DNA from: Actinomycetota bacterium
GTDB taxonomy: Bacteria; Actinomycetota; Actinomycetes; Nanopelagicales; Nanopelagicaceae
DNA length: 64,000 nt
NCBI GenBank assembly: GCA_026393075.1
Contig: JAPLAW010000056.1
Coordinates: 53,973 to 117,972 of the forward strand
Reading direction: 5' to 3'
Below, in pieces: positions 57,090 through 64,000 of this stretch. Positions within the stretch are counted from its first letter, which is position 1, and each line of letters opens with the position of its first letter. The notes under the pieces are model-generated. The model was given only the letters and a program-made list of their open reading frames with translations, had not been told where the DNA came from and ran no database searches. A program made the position numbers and the translations under genes.

Positions 57090-57899
57090 ATGTCTAAACG
57101 CAACAAAGGCAAGATGCCGTTACTTGAGCATCTGAATGAATTCCGAAAACGTTTTCTTCGCTCCGTCATCGCGATTCTCGCGGCATCAACCGCTGGTTGG
57201 TTTCTTTATGACCAAATAATCACGCAGCTTGCCAAACCAGTTTGTGATCTCGCCGCAGCTAGAGCCACGGGTTCTGATGAATGCGGTTCACTTTATATCA
57301 ACGGAATTTTAGGACCACTCAACCTGCAAATTAAGGTCGCGATTCTTAGTGGTTTTATTGTGGCTGCGCCAGTTTGGCTTTATCAACTTTGGGCATTCAT
57401 AGCACCAGCGCTACATCGTAAAGAGAAGCGATATTCGATCCTTTTCCTCTTTGCTGCAACCCCATTCTTTGCAATAGGCGCGACCATTGGTTATCTAATC
57501 TTGCCCGTTGCGATTAAGGTTCTTTTTGGTTTCACCCCAGATGCGCTGACGAATCTGGTCAAATTTGATGATTATTTAGATTTTGTATTGCGGATGATTT
57601 TGTTATTTGGCTTAGCTTTCGAGCTACCCGTATTTCTGCTGACTTTCAATCTAATTGGGTTCTTGCGTGGCGCAACCATCTTAAAACCATGGCGAATCTG
57701 GGTATTCTCAATCACCTTGGCGGCTGCAGCATTGACCCCAACATCAGATCCAATAACAATGAGTTTTCTGGCTGGCCCACTCGTTCTTCTATATTTCTTA
57801 GCCGGCTTGATTGCGCTCTTGCTAGATCGACGTAGAGACAAACGCAAGCAAACCCAAGATTCAGCAGATTTTGATCCATCCGCATCGCCAATAGATTAA
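57090..57899 (+). CDS. tatC: Sec-independent translocase subunit TatC
   Basis: A 269-residue protein with six transmembrane helices. The N-terminal MPLLEHLNEFRKRFLRS carries the conserved Glu and Arg contacting the twin-arginine signal, and the LYQLWAFIAPALHRKEKRY loop is diagnostic. It is the receptor for folded substrates. Charged C-terminal tail. The pafBC-tatAC-helY order is conserved in actinobacteria. Confidence 0.95.
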   Translation: MSKRNKGKMPLLEHLNEFRKRFLRSVIAILAASTAGWFLYDQIITQLAKPVCDLAAARATGSDECGSLYINGILGPLNLQIKVAILSGFIVAAPVWLYQLWAFIAPALHRKEKRYSILFLFAATPFFAIGATIGYLILPVAIKVLFGFTPDALTNLVKFDDYLDFVLRMILLFGLAFELPVFLLTFNLIGFLRGATILKPWRIWVFSITLAAAALTPTSDPITMSFLAGPLVLLYFLAGLIALLLDRRRDKRKQTQDSADFDPSASPID

Positions 57900-57909
57900 T
57901 TCGAATCGA

Positions 57910-57915
57910 TAGGTT
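57910..57915 (+). promoter_or_regulatory. -10 box of leaderless lipid-kinase gene
   Basis: TAGGTT is followed by six bases and the ATG at 57922, 22 bases after tatC. Confidence 0.45.
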
Positions 57916-57921
57916 TACCTC

Positions 57922-58788
57922 ATGTGGTTGGTGGTTGTAAATCCTAAAGCGGGCTTAGGCGCAGCAGCGTCGCTGGCTACCCAAGTTGTTGGCTTTCTAC
58001 AGTCTCGCGAGATTGCTTACCGCATGATTTCCCCGAATAGTGCTGCCGAAACTAAAGCACTAGTCGCAGAGTCATTGCGAAACGGTGAGGCCACTCGGTT
58101 ACTTAGCGTTGGGGGAGATGGCTTATTTCACCTTTTATTGCAGTTTGCCATTGAGTTTAAAGTCCCACTAGCGATAGTTCCAGGTGGAACTGGTAATGAT
58201 TTCTATCGAACCTTAGGTTGGTTTGATCACGACTTGACTGAGTATCTCGAACACTTGAATTCAATCGCGCCAACCTTGGTAGATGTTGGAGTCGTCGATG
58301 GTGAATATTTTGGCGCTGTTCTATCAAGTGGTTTTGATTCCGTGGTAAACGAACGAGCTAACACAATGAAATGGCCAAAAGGACCGGCAAAATACAATGC
58401 GGCGATTGTTCTCGAGTTTCCCAAATTTCAGCCGATAGAGTTCAAGATTTTTGCAGATGAGAAGATTTTAGAAGTCGAAGCAATGTTGATCGCAATCGGA
58501 AATGGAAGTTCTTATGGCGGCGGGATGCGAGTTTGTCCCGATGCGGATTTACAAGATGGACTTTTTGACCTCATGATTTTACATCCAGTTTCAAAGTTAG
58601 AATTCATCAAGGTATTTCCAACGGTCTATAAAGGAACCCATATCGAACACCCGCAAGTCGAGGTAATCCGAGCAAAAGCGATTCGCATCGAATCTTCAGC
58701 CGTCGCATATGCCGATGGTGAACGAATCGGCCAGCTGCCAGTTCAAGTCGAATCTTTACCGCAAAGCCTGCTAACTTGGCCCGCATGA
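57922..58788 (+). CDS. diacylglycerol/lipid kinase (DgkB/YegS-type)
   Basis: A 288-residue kinase of the DAGK catalytic family. The phosphate loop is VVVNPKAGLGAAAS, the nucleotide motif is LLSVGGDGLFHLLL (GGDG) and the second glycine motif is VPGGTGNDFYRTLG. The C-terminal beta-sandwich carries GNGSSYGGGMRVCPDADLQDG. It phosphorylates diacylglycerol or a related lipid. The end overlaps helY by four bases (ATGA). Confidence 0.92.
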   Translation: MWLVVVNPKAGLGAAASLATQVVGFLQSREIAYRMISPNSAAETKALVAESLRNGEATRLLSVGGDGLFHLLLQFAIEFKVPLAIVPGGTGNDFYRTLGWFDHDLTEYLEHLNSIAPTLVDVGVVDGEYFGAVLSSGFDSVVNERANTMKWPKGPAKYNAAIVLEFPKFQPIEFKIFADEKILEVEAMLIAIGNGSSYGGGMRVCPDADLQDGLFDLMILHPVSKLEFIKVFPTVYKGTHIEHPQVEVIRAKAIRIESSAVAYADGERIGQLPVQVESLPQSLLTWPA

Positions 58789-61175
58789 GCGGCCCGGATC
58801 AACTTTCACCCGCCGAAGCTTATGCAGCAGCCATATCACGCGCTAAGCACGCGGTAACTCAGGAATTTATCGATTCCTTCGATTTTGGTTTCGATGAATT
58901 TCAGATCGAAGCTTGCCATGCTCTCGAAGACGGTCACGGAGTATTAGTTGCGGCCCCAACTGGCGCTGGAAAGACCGTTGTAGGGGAATTCGCAGCTTAT
59001 TTCGCTCTCAAGAATGGCAAAAAGTGTTTCTACACCACTCCAATAAAAGCGCTCTCAAATCAAAAGTTTGCTGAATTCGTCGAGCGTTTTGGTGAAGAGA
59101 AAGTTGGCTTGCTAACTGGAGATACCAGCATCAACAGTGAAGCCGATATTTTGGTCATGACTACTGAAGTTTTACGCAACATGCTTTATGCCGGATCAAA
59201 CACCCTGAATAACTTGGGGTGGGTAGTAATGGATGAAGTTCATTATCTGGCCGATAAATTTCGTGGGGGAGTCTGGGAGGAAGTACTTATTCACTTGATG
59301 GAAAGCGTGCAAGTTATTTCACTCTCGGCCACAGTTTCCAATGCCGAAGAGTTTGGTGAATGGTTGAATGAGATTCGCGGGAATACCACTGTTGTAGTTA
59401 GTGAAGTTAGGCCGATTCCGCTTTATCAACATGTGCTGATTGGACAACGATTAGTTGATCTCTTTAGTAAACCTGGCCAAGTAAATCCCGAAATCCTTAA
59501 ACTCGAACGCGAAGCAATGCGCAAAGTTCATACAGATCGGCATCGACGGGAGCGATTTGGTCAGAACGAAAGCCGATTATCGCGTGCCGATATAATTGAG
59601 AAGTTAAATCGTGAGAATCTATTACCCGCGATTACTTTCATTTTTTCTCGCGCTGGGTGCGATGCAGCGGTAAATCAATGTTTAAACGCCGGGCTGCGTC
59701 TTACTAATTCCGAAGAACGTGCCGAGATTAGCAAGACCGCCCTCTATTACACGCAGAATTTAGCTGAAGAAGATTTAGCAGTTCTTGGCTTTGATCAATG
59801 GTTGAGTGCACTTGAACGAGGTATCGCGGCGCACCATGCTGGTTTGCTTCCAAGTTTTAAAGAGGCCATCGAAGATCTCTTCAAACGCGGATATATCAAG
59901 GCAGTTTTTGCCACTGAAACACTTGCCTTGGGCATCAACATGCCAGCTCGAACTGTGGTTTTAGAGAAGTTAACTAAATGGAATGGTGAAGCACATGTAC
60001 CCATCACGCCAGGGGAGTACACGCAGTTAACTGGGCGAGCAGGCCGTCGCGGAATTGATATTGAAGGAAACGCTGTTGTGCAATGGTCACCTTCAGTTGA
60101 TTCAGCAACCGCCGCTGGTTTAGCTTCTACGCGAACATATCCACTTCGTTCCTCATTTACCCCTACTTACAACATGGCGATCAACTTAATTAGTCGCTTC
60201 GGTCGCGAACGAGCTCGCGGATCACTTGAATCATCGTTTGCGCAATTCCAAGCCGATCGTGCTGTAGTTGGCCTTGATCGACAAGTACGTCGTAACCAGA
60301 CCGCAATTGATGAACTCGTAGATTCAGCGCAATGTCACTTAGGTGATTTCAACTCGTATGCATCGATGCGTCGTGAGATAAAGGAACTTGAAGCGCTGTT
60401 ATCTAAGCGCGGCGGACGCAAGACATTTGATAATCGGCAACGTCAACATCTAGAGGGCGAAATCGATCAACTTCGTAAAGCTTTGCGAAATCACGCTTGC
60501 CACGGATGTAATGAGCGCGAAGCGCACGCACGTTTACAGGAACGAGCCGGTCGATTACGTCGCGAGAACGAAGGCTTAACTAATCGCATTGAGAACCGCA
60601 CACACGTTATTGCTAAAACATTCGATCGCATCTGCGCTGTCCTAGATGAGCTCGGATATATCGAGGGTGAAAAACCGCTGGCCCAAGGAAAAATACTGGC
60701 GAAAATTTACGCCGAGTCCGATCTATTGCTCACTGAAACGATTCGCTTAGGTCTGCTCGATGAGTTGAATCCAGCTGAACTGCTCTCAGTGGTTTCCTGC
60801 ATGATCTATCAATCTCGTTCCCAAGAGGATTTAGCACCTAAAATTCCGCACCAGAATGTGGCCAATGCGCTGGGTGAAATCGCACATGTGTGGGGTCAGC
60901 TCGAGGAAATCGAAGAAAAGCACCAAGTTCAAACACAGAAAGCCCCAGATCTCGGGTTCTGTTACATCTCTTATCGCTGGGCGAATGGCAACTCACTGAA
61001 CAACGTCCTTAAGGGCAGCGATATGTCGGTAGGCGATTTTGTCAGATCAACCAAACAGCTAATAGATCTCATGAATCAAATCGCAGCGGCGAGTGAAAAG
61101 TTACGCCCAACTTGTCGCGAGGCAGTTAAGCGAATTGATCGGGGAGTAGTCAGTTATATGCTGGGTGACTTATGA
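58785..61175 (+). CDS. helY: Ski2-like RNA helicase HelY
   Basis: A 796-residue superfamily 2 helicase. Motif I is AAPTGAGKTVVGEFA (about residue 56), motif II DEVH is in VVMDEVHYLADKFRGGVWEE, motif III SLSATVSNAEEFG, and motif VI QLTGRAGRRGIDIEG. The C-terminal DSHCT domain is complete. ATG 58785 shares bases with the stop of the lipid-kinase gene; a TTG three codons earlier is possible. Its substrate RNAs are unknown. Confidence 0.93.
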   Translation: MSGPDQLSPAEAYAAAISRAKHAVTQEFIDSFDFGFDEFQIEACHALEDGHGVLVAAPTGAGKTVVGEFAAYFALKNGKKCFYTTPIKALSNQKFAEFVERFGEEKVGLLTGDTSINSEADILVMTTEVLRNMLYAGSNTLNNLGWVVMDEVHYLADKFRGGVWEEVLIHLMESVQVISLSATVSNAEEFGEWLNEIRGNTTVVVSEVRPIPLYQHVLIGQRLVDLFSKPGQVNPEILKLEREAMRKVHTDRHRRERFGQNESRLSRADIIEKLNRENLLPAITFIFSRAGCDAAVNQCLNAGLRLTNSEERAEISKTALYYTQNLAEEDLAVLGFDQWLSALERGIAAHHAGLLPSFKEAIEDLFKRGYIKAVFATETLALGINMPARTVVLEKLTKWNGEAHVPITPGEYTQLTGRAGRRGIDIEGNAVVQWSPSVDSATAAGLASTRTYPLRSSFTPTYNMAINLISRFGRERARGSLESSFAQFQADRAVVGLDRQVRRNQTAIDELVDSAQCHLGDFNSYASMRREIKELEALLSKRGGRKTFDNRQRQHLEGEIDQLRKALRNHACHGCNEREAHARLQERAGRLRRENEGLTNRIENRTHVIAKTFDRICAVLDELGYIEGEKPLAQGKILAKIYAESDLLLTETIRLGLLDELNPAELLSVVSCMIYQSRSQEDLAPKIPHQNVANALGEIAHVWGQLEEIEEKHQVQTQKAPDLGFCYISYRWANGNSLNNVLKGSDMSVGDFVRSTKQLIDLMNQIAAASEKLRPTCREAVKRIDRGVVSYMLGDL

Positions 61176-62074
61176 CTTTAATGTTGCTCGATAGCGCATC
61201 GCTTTGGTATCGCGCTTATTACGGAATGCCCGACACTTTGTTGGGTCCAGATGGAACACCGGTTAACGCAATTCGCGGTTACCTGGATATGACAGCGCGG
61301 TTGGTTGGCATCTATAAGCCTGATCGATTAGTAGCTTGCCTTGATGGAGATTGGCGACCTAGTTGGCGCGTAGATATTTTCCCAGCTTATAAAGCTAATC
61401 GCTTAGAAGAAGAGAGTGATGAAGAAGTAGAACCAGAAACGTTAACTCCACAAATTCCGATCTTGCTAGATATTCTTGATCTTTTTGGAATCCCAGTAGT
61501 TGGCGTTGATGACTATGAAGCCGATGATGTCATGGCCACTTATGCCGAAGTTGAACCAGGCCCGATCAGAATTGTTACTGGTGATCGAGATTTATTCCAG
61601 ATGGTTGATGACAAACGCGATATCAAAGTTGTCTACTTAGCTAAAGGAATTTCGCAACACGACTTAGTCGATATCAAATATGTTGCCGATAAGTATGCAA
61701 TTCCAGGTGATCGTTACGACCTATTCGCAATGTTCAGAGGCGATCCATCTGATGGACTCCCTGGCGTAAAAGGGATCGGTGAAAAAGGCGCAGCTGTTAT
61801 TGCGAACAACTTTGCTACCGTTGAAGATGCCCTCGCTGCGGCACATGGCGCGCACGATTCATTACCGCCGGCACTTGCGAAGAAGATTATTGCTGGTGCC
61901 GATTACTTAAGTATCGCGCCTAAATTAGTGCGAGTTGCTCGTGATGCACCGCTGCCAAAAGTTGACTTATCAATGCCTAAAGCGCCAGCTGACTTATCAA
62001 AGCTCTATCAAATCAAAGATCAATATGGTCTAGGCGCAAGTATTGACCGTTTAATTGCTGCCTTTGGCTGGTAA
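61172..62074 (+). CDS. stand-alone 5'-3' exonuclease (PolA-N/FEN family)
   Basis: A 300-residue nuclease with the FEN/PIN-like active site. Acidic clusters are MLLDSASLWYR, ACLDGDWRPSWR, DDYEADDVMATYAE and VTGDRDLFQMVDD; the H3TH DNA-binding motif is DGLPGVKGIGEKGAAVIA. It corresponds to the N-terminal domain of DNA polymerase I but is not fused to a polymerase. Neighbouring helY and a stand-alone exonuclease (Rv2090-like) are conserved. It overlaps helY by four bases. Confidence 0.93.
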   Translation: MTLMLLDSASLWYRAYYGMPDTLLGPDGTPVNAIRGYLDMTARLVGIYKPDRLVACLDGDWRPSWRVDIFPAYKANRLEEESDEEVEPETLTPQIPILLDILDLFGIPVVGVDDYEADDVMATYAEVEPGPIRIVTGDRDLFQMVDDKRDIKVVYLAKGISQHDLVDIKYVADKYAIPGDRYDLFAMFRGDPSDGLPGVKGIGEKGAAVIANNFATVEDALAAAHGAHDSLPPALAKKIIAGADYLSIAPKLVRVARDAPLPKVDLSMPKAPADLSKLYQIKDQYGLGASIDRLIAAFGW

Positions 62075-62077
62075 TAC

Positions 62078-63505
62078 ATGTTTGCACTCTATTCATTCTT
62101 AAGTGGGCTATTGCTATCGGCTGCGTTTAAGCCAATTGGTCTCTGGTTTGCCGCCCCTCTGGCAATCGCGCTCCTGATTTATTCGATAAACAAGAATGGA
62201 AGGTACTTCGCATCCTTTGCGATGTTTGCATTTACTTTCAATGCTGTGGGCTTAATTTGGAGTAATAAATATGTCGGAATTACGCCCTGGATCGCACTTG
62301 TACTGCTGCAAACTATTTTCTACCTGCCACTGGGCTTTCTAAAACGAATAGGGGAGTCCTGGTATTTCTTTCTTCCGGTCGCCTTTCTTGCGCTAGAAGA
62401 GATACGTTCGCGTTTTCCATTTGGTGGTTTCGGTTGGTTGCGCATCGGATTCTCGCAAGTTGATGCACCATATGCTCGCCTTGCCAGCATCGGAGGAGTG
62501 TCACTGCTTTCGCTAGCCACGCTTTTACTCGGTGTTGCAGCATTCCAATTGGCAAAGCGGGGAAGTGGCATAACTCTGCCAGCTATTGCAATTGCGCTGA
62601 CACTTTCAGGAATTTTCATATTGCCAAATAACTCCCCCCGACAGACTTTTCAAGTTCTTGCCGTGCAAGGTTCAGTTCCGAAATTAGGACTTGATTTCAA
62701 TGAGCGAGCTACCGAAGTTTTCTATCGACATGTAGTCGAAACAGAGAAATCGCTCACCAAAGGAAAGAAACCAAATTTGATTATTTGGCCAGAGAATTCC
62801 GTTGATGTAGATCCATTTAACAATCCTAAAATCGGAGCTGCGATATCCTCATTAGTCGACAAAGCAGAAGTTCCGTTAATCATCGGGGCAGTTCTGCGCT
62901 CTGATGGACAATTGCAAAATGCCTCAATTCTTTGGGCACCTAAAAGTGGAGCCTCTACAAGATATGTAAAACGACATTTGACGCCATTCGGTGAGGTAAT
63001 GCCGCTGCGTTCTGCGTTGACATTCTTCTCTGATTTGCCCAACCAAGTCGAAGACTTTTCACCCGGCAATTCAGCTGTAATCCATCAGGTGGGTCAGGCA
63101 AAAATTGCTCCAATTATCTGTTTCGAGTTAATTGATGATCGCCTGATTCAAAGTTCAGCTAGCCAGAGCAACTTGTTCGTCGTCCAAACAAATAGTGCGA
63201 CTTTTGCCAATACGGCCGAAAGCGCCCAGCAATTGGCACTCACTCGAATTCGAAGTATTGAACATGCCAGATATTCAGTCAGCGTTTCGACAGTTGGTAT
63301 TTCGGCAATTGTCGACACAAACGGCATCGTTTTGAAATCAACCAAAGAGAACATAGCTGCGAGTATCAACGGAGCGGTTGCACTAAATGCCACACGAACT
63401 ATTTACGATCGAGTGGGCGAGTTTGCTTGGGCGTTGGTGTTGCTGATTGGCCTGGGATTTGGGGCCGGTTTGACCTATGCCGCCAGGGTAGTTAAACGCC
63501 GATAA
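62078..63505 (+). CDS. lnt: apolipoprotein N-acyltransferase
   Basis: A 475-residue membrane enzyme adding the third acyl chain to lipoproteins. About six to eight N-terminal helices precede a nitrilase-fold periplasmic domain. The catalytic triad is visible: Glu in LIIWPENSVDVDPF, Lys in RYVKRHLTPFGEVMPL, and Cys in APIICFELIDDR. A final helix follows near residue 450. The start is ATG, three bases after the exonuclease gene. Confidence 0.92.
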   Translation: MFALYSFLSGLLLSAAFKPIGLWFAAPLAIALLIYSINKNGRYFASFAMFAFTFNAVGLIWSNKYVGITPWIALVLLQTIFYLPLGFLKRIGESWYFFLPVAFLALEEIRSRFPFGGFGWLRIGFSQVDAPYARLASIGGVSLLSLATLLLGVAAFQLAKRGSGITLPAIAIALTLSGIFILPNNSPRQTFQVLAVQGSVPKLGLDFNERATEVFYRHVVETEKSLTKGKKPNLIIWPENSVDVDPFNNPKIGAAISSLVDKAEVPLIIGAVLRSDGQLQNASILWAPKSGASTRYVKRHLTPFGEVMPLRSALTFFSDLPNQVEDFSPGNSAVIHQVGQAKIAPIICFELIDDRLIQSSASQSNLFVVQTNSATFANTAESAQQLALTRIRSIEHARYSVSVSTVGISAIVDTNGIVLKSTKENIAASINGAVALNATRTIYDRVGEFAWALVLLIGLGFGAGLTYAARVVKRR

Positions 63506-63568
63506 GTTACATTATGTTAAGTAAAAGAAATTAACCACTACCCCTTTTGAGCGTGACTTAGCTCTTAC
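63506..63568. other. short convergent intergenic region between lnt and gcvP
   Basis: It holds GAGC-N8-GCTC near 63550, a 4-bp stem, with a T-rich stretch only on one side. I see no convincing terminator, promoter or small gene here. Confidence 0.35.
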
Positions 63569-64000
63569 TTATTCGGCGTATTCGGCTATTGGTGTGCAAG
63601 AACAGATCAAGTTCCGGTCACCATGAACGCCATCGACACGACCGACGGTAGGAAAATACTTACCGCGAGTACCGATTAATTCGTCTAAAACTGCCTCAAT
63701 GGTGTGAGGTGCATTTCTAAGGGCTGAACCCTCAACCTCTACTTTACCTTCTATGATCTGGTCAATTTCGGCCCGAATCGCCTTCATGGCGGCTATAAAG
63801 CGGTCTAACTCGGAAATATCTTCACTCTCAGTCGGCTCAATCATGAAAGTACCCGCAACCGGGAAACTCATGGTTGGGGCGTGGAATCCATAATCCATTA
63901 AACGCTTGGCGATGTCATCGACAGTAACGCCACTGATCTTGGTGATCTCGCGCAAATCAAGAATGCACTCGTGAGCCACCAAGCCATTAGCTCCGGTGTA
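63569..64000 (-). CDS. gcvP: glycine dehydrogenase (P protein), C-terminal part, truncated by window edge
   Basis: The frame stays open to the window edge. The C-terminal 143 codons include [34 protein letters not shown] and [14 protein letters not shown], which match the end of PLP-dependent glycine dehydrogenase. The last residues are [15 protein letters not shown]. The rest of the gene, with the PLP-binding lysine, lies beyond 64000. It is the glycine-decarboxylating component of the glycine cleavage system. Confidence 0.94.
   Translation of the reverse strand, partial: YTGANGLVAHECILDLREITKISGVTVDDIAKRLMDYGFHAPTMSFPVAGTFMIEPTESEDISELDRFIAAMKAIRAEIDQIIEGKVEVEGSALRNAPHTIEAVLDELIGTRGKYFPTVGRVDGVHGDRNLICSCTPIAEYAE

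Noticed and set aside
1-64000. CRISPR arrays, IS elements, prophage, attachment sites or an origin
   Set aside because: I saw no direct-repeat arrays, transposase or integrase motifs, terminal inverted repeats or DnaA-box clusters; gene content is uniformly housekeeping.

Overview
The window is a dense stretch of chromosome from a genome-streamlined, modest-GC actinobacterium, most likely a free-living planktonic lineage of the acI / 'Ca. Nanopelagicales' type. That placement is an inference from gene content and base composition judged by eye. The actinobacterial evidence is the gene order (efp-nusB-bldD-pyrR-pyrB-pyrC-carA-carB; mihF-gmk-rpoZ-coaBC-metK-priA-def-fmt-rsmB-rpe; recB-like/trmI/pafB/pafC/tatA/tatC/helY), the mycothiol ligase gene mshC, a BldD-type regulator and MihF. 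There is no CRISPR array, insertion sequence, prophage or other mobile element. No intergenic gap exceeds about 125 bases, and many neighbouring genes overlap by 1-32 bases.

Layout. 1-8432: hisS, aspS, a DUF948 protein, alaS, ruvX, mltG and aroE. 8499-12107: a prepilin peptidase and the shikimate genes aroC, aroK, aroB, aroQ. 12108-13701: efp behind a structured leader, nusB, and a convergent bldD-like gene. 13794-23437: a pyrimidine operon pyrR-pyrB-pyrC-carA-carB-pyrK-pyrD-pyrF headed by a PyrR-binding hairpin. 23447-33614: a mihF-gmk fusion gene, rpoZ, coaBC, metK, priA, def, fmt, rsmB, rpe, hisE, hisG. 33616-36260: serB divergent from an ABC ATPase and ung, closed by a bidirectional terminator. 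36312-43633: an AzgA purine permease, a YczE-like membrane protein, a DUF554 protein, an alcohol dehydrogenase, tdk, an acyltransferase/SGNH protein, apt and tRNA-Leu(GAG). 43640-49110: an M20 peptidase, an aldo/keto reductase, then the actinobacterial phosphatase / DUF3090 / SCO1664-kinase-like / mshC cluster. 49145-53315: metH and a HAD phosphatase. 53287-63505: a RecB-like nuclease, trmI, pafB, pafC, tatA, tatC, a lipid kinase, helY, a 5'-3' exonuclease and lnt. The window ends inside gcvP on the minus strand.

Most genes are housekeeping: translation, aromatic amino acids, de novo pyrimidines with purine salvage (Apt, AzgA), one-carbon/methionine metabolism (MetK, MetH, Fmt, GcvP), mycothiol, and DNA maintenance. 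The points most worth a second look are: (1) the nucleoid protein MihF fused in frame to guanylate kinase; (2) trmI joined directly to pafB, with the Pup-proteasome genes that normally lie between them absent; (3) a BldD homologue keeping an exact RxD-X8-RxxD c-di-GMP signature; (4) a near-perfect PyrR RNA hairpin abutting the pyrR ribosome-binding site; (5) a window-wide pattern of TAnnnT boxes 6-7 bases before start codons, implying pervasive leaderless transcription, often with the upstream TAG stop codon inside the box; (6) a two-hairpin leader before efp; and (7) a 12-bp palindrome between the divergent serB and ABC ATPase promoters.
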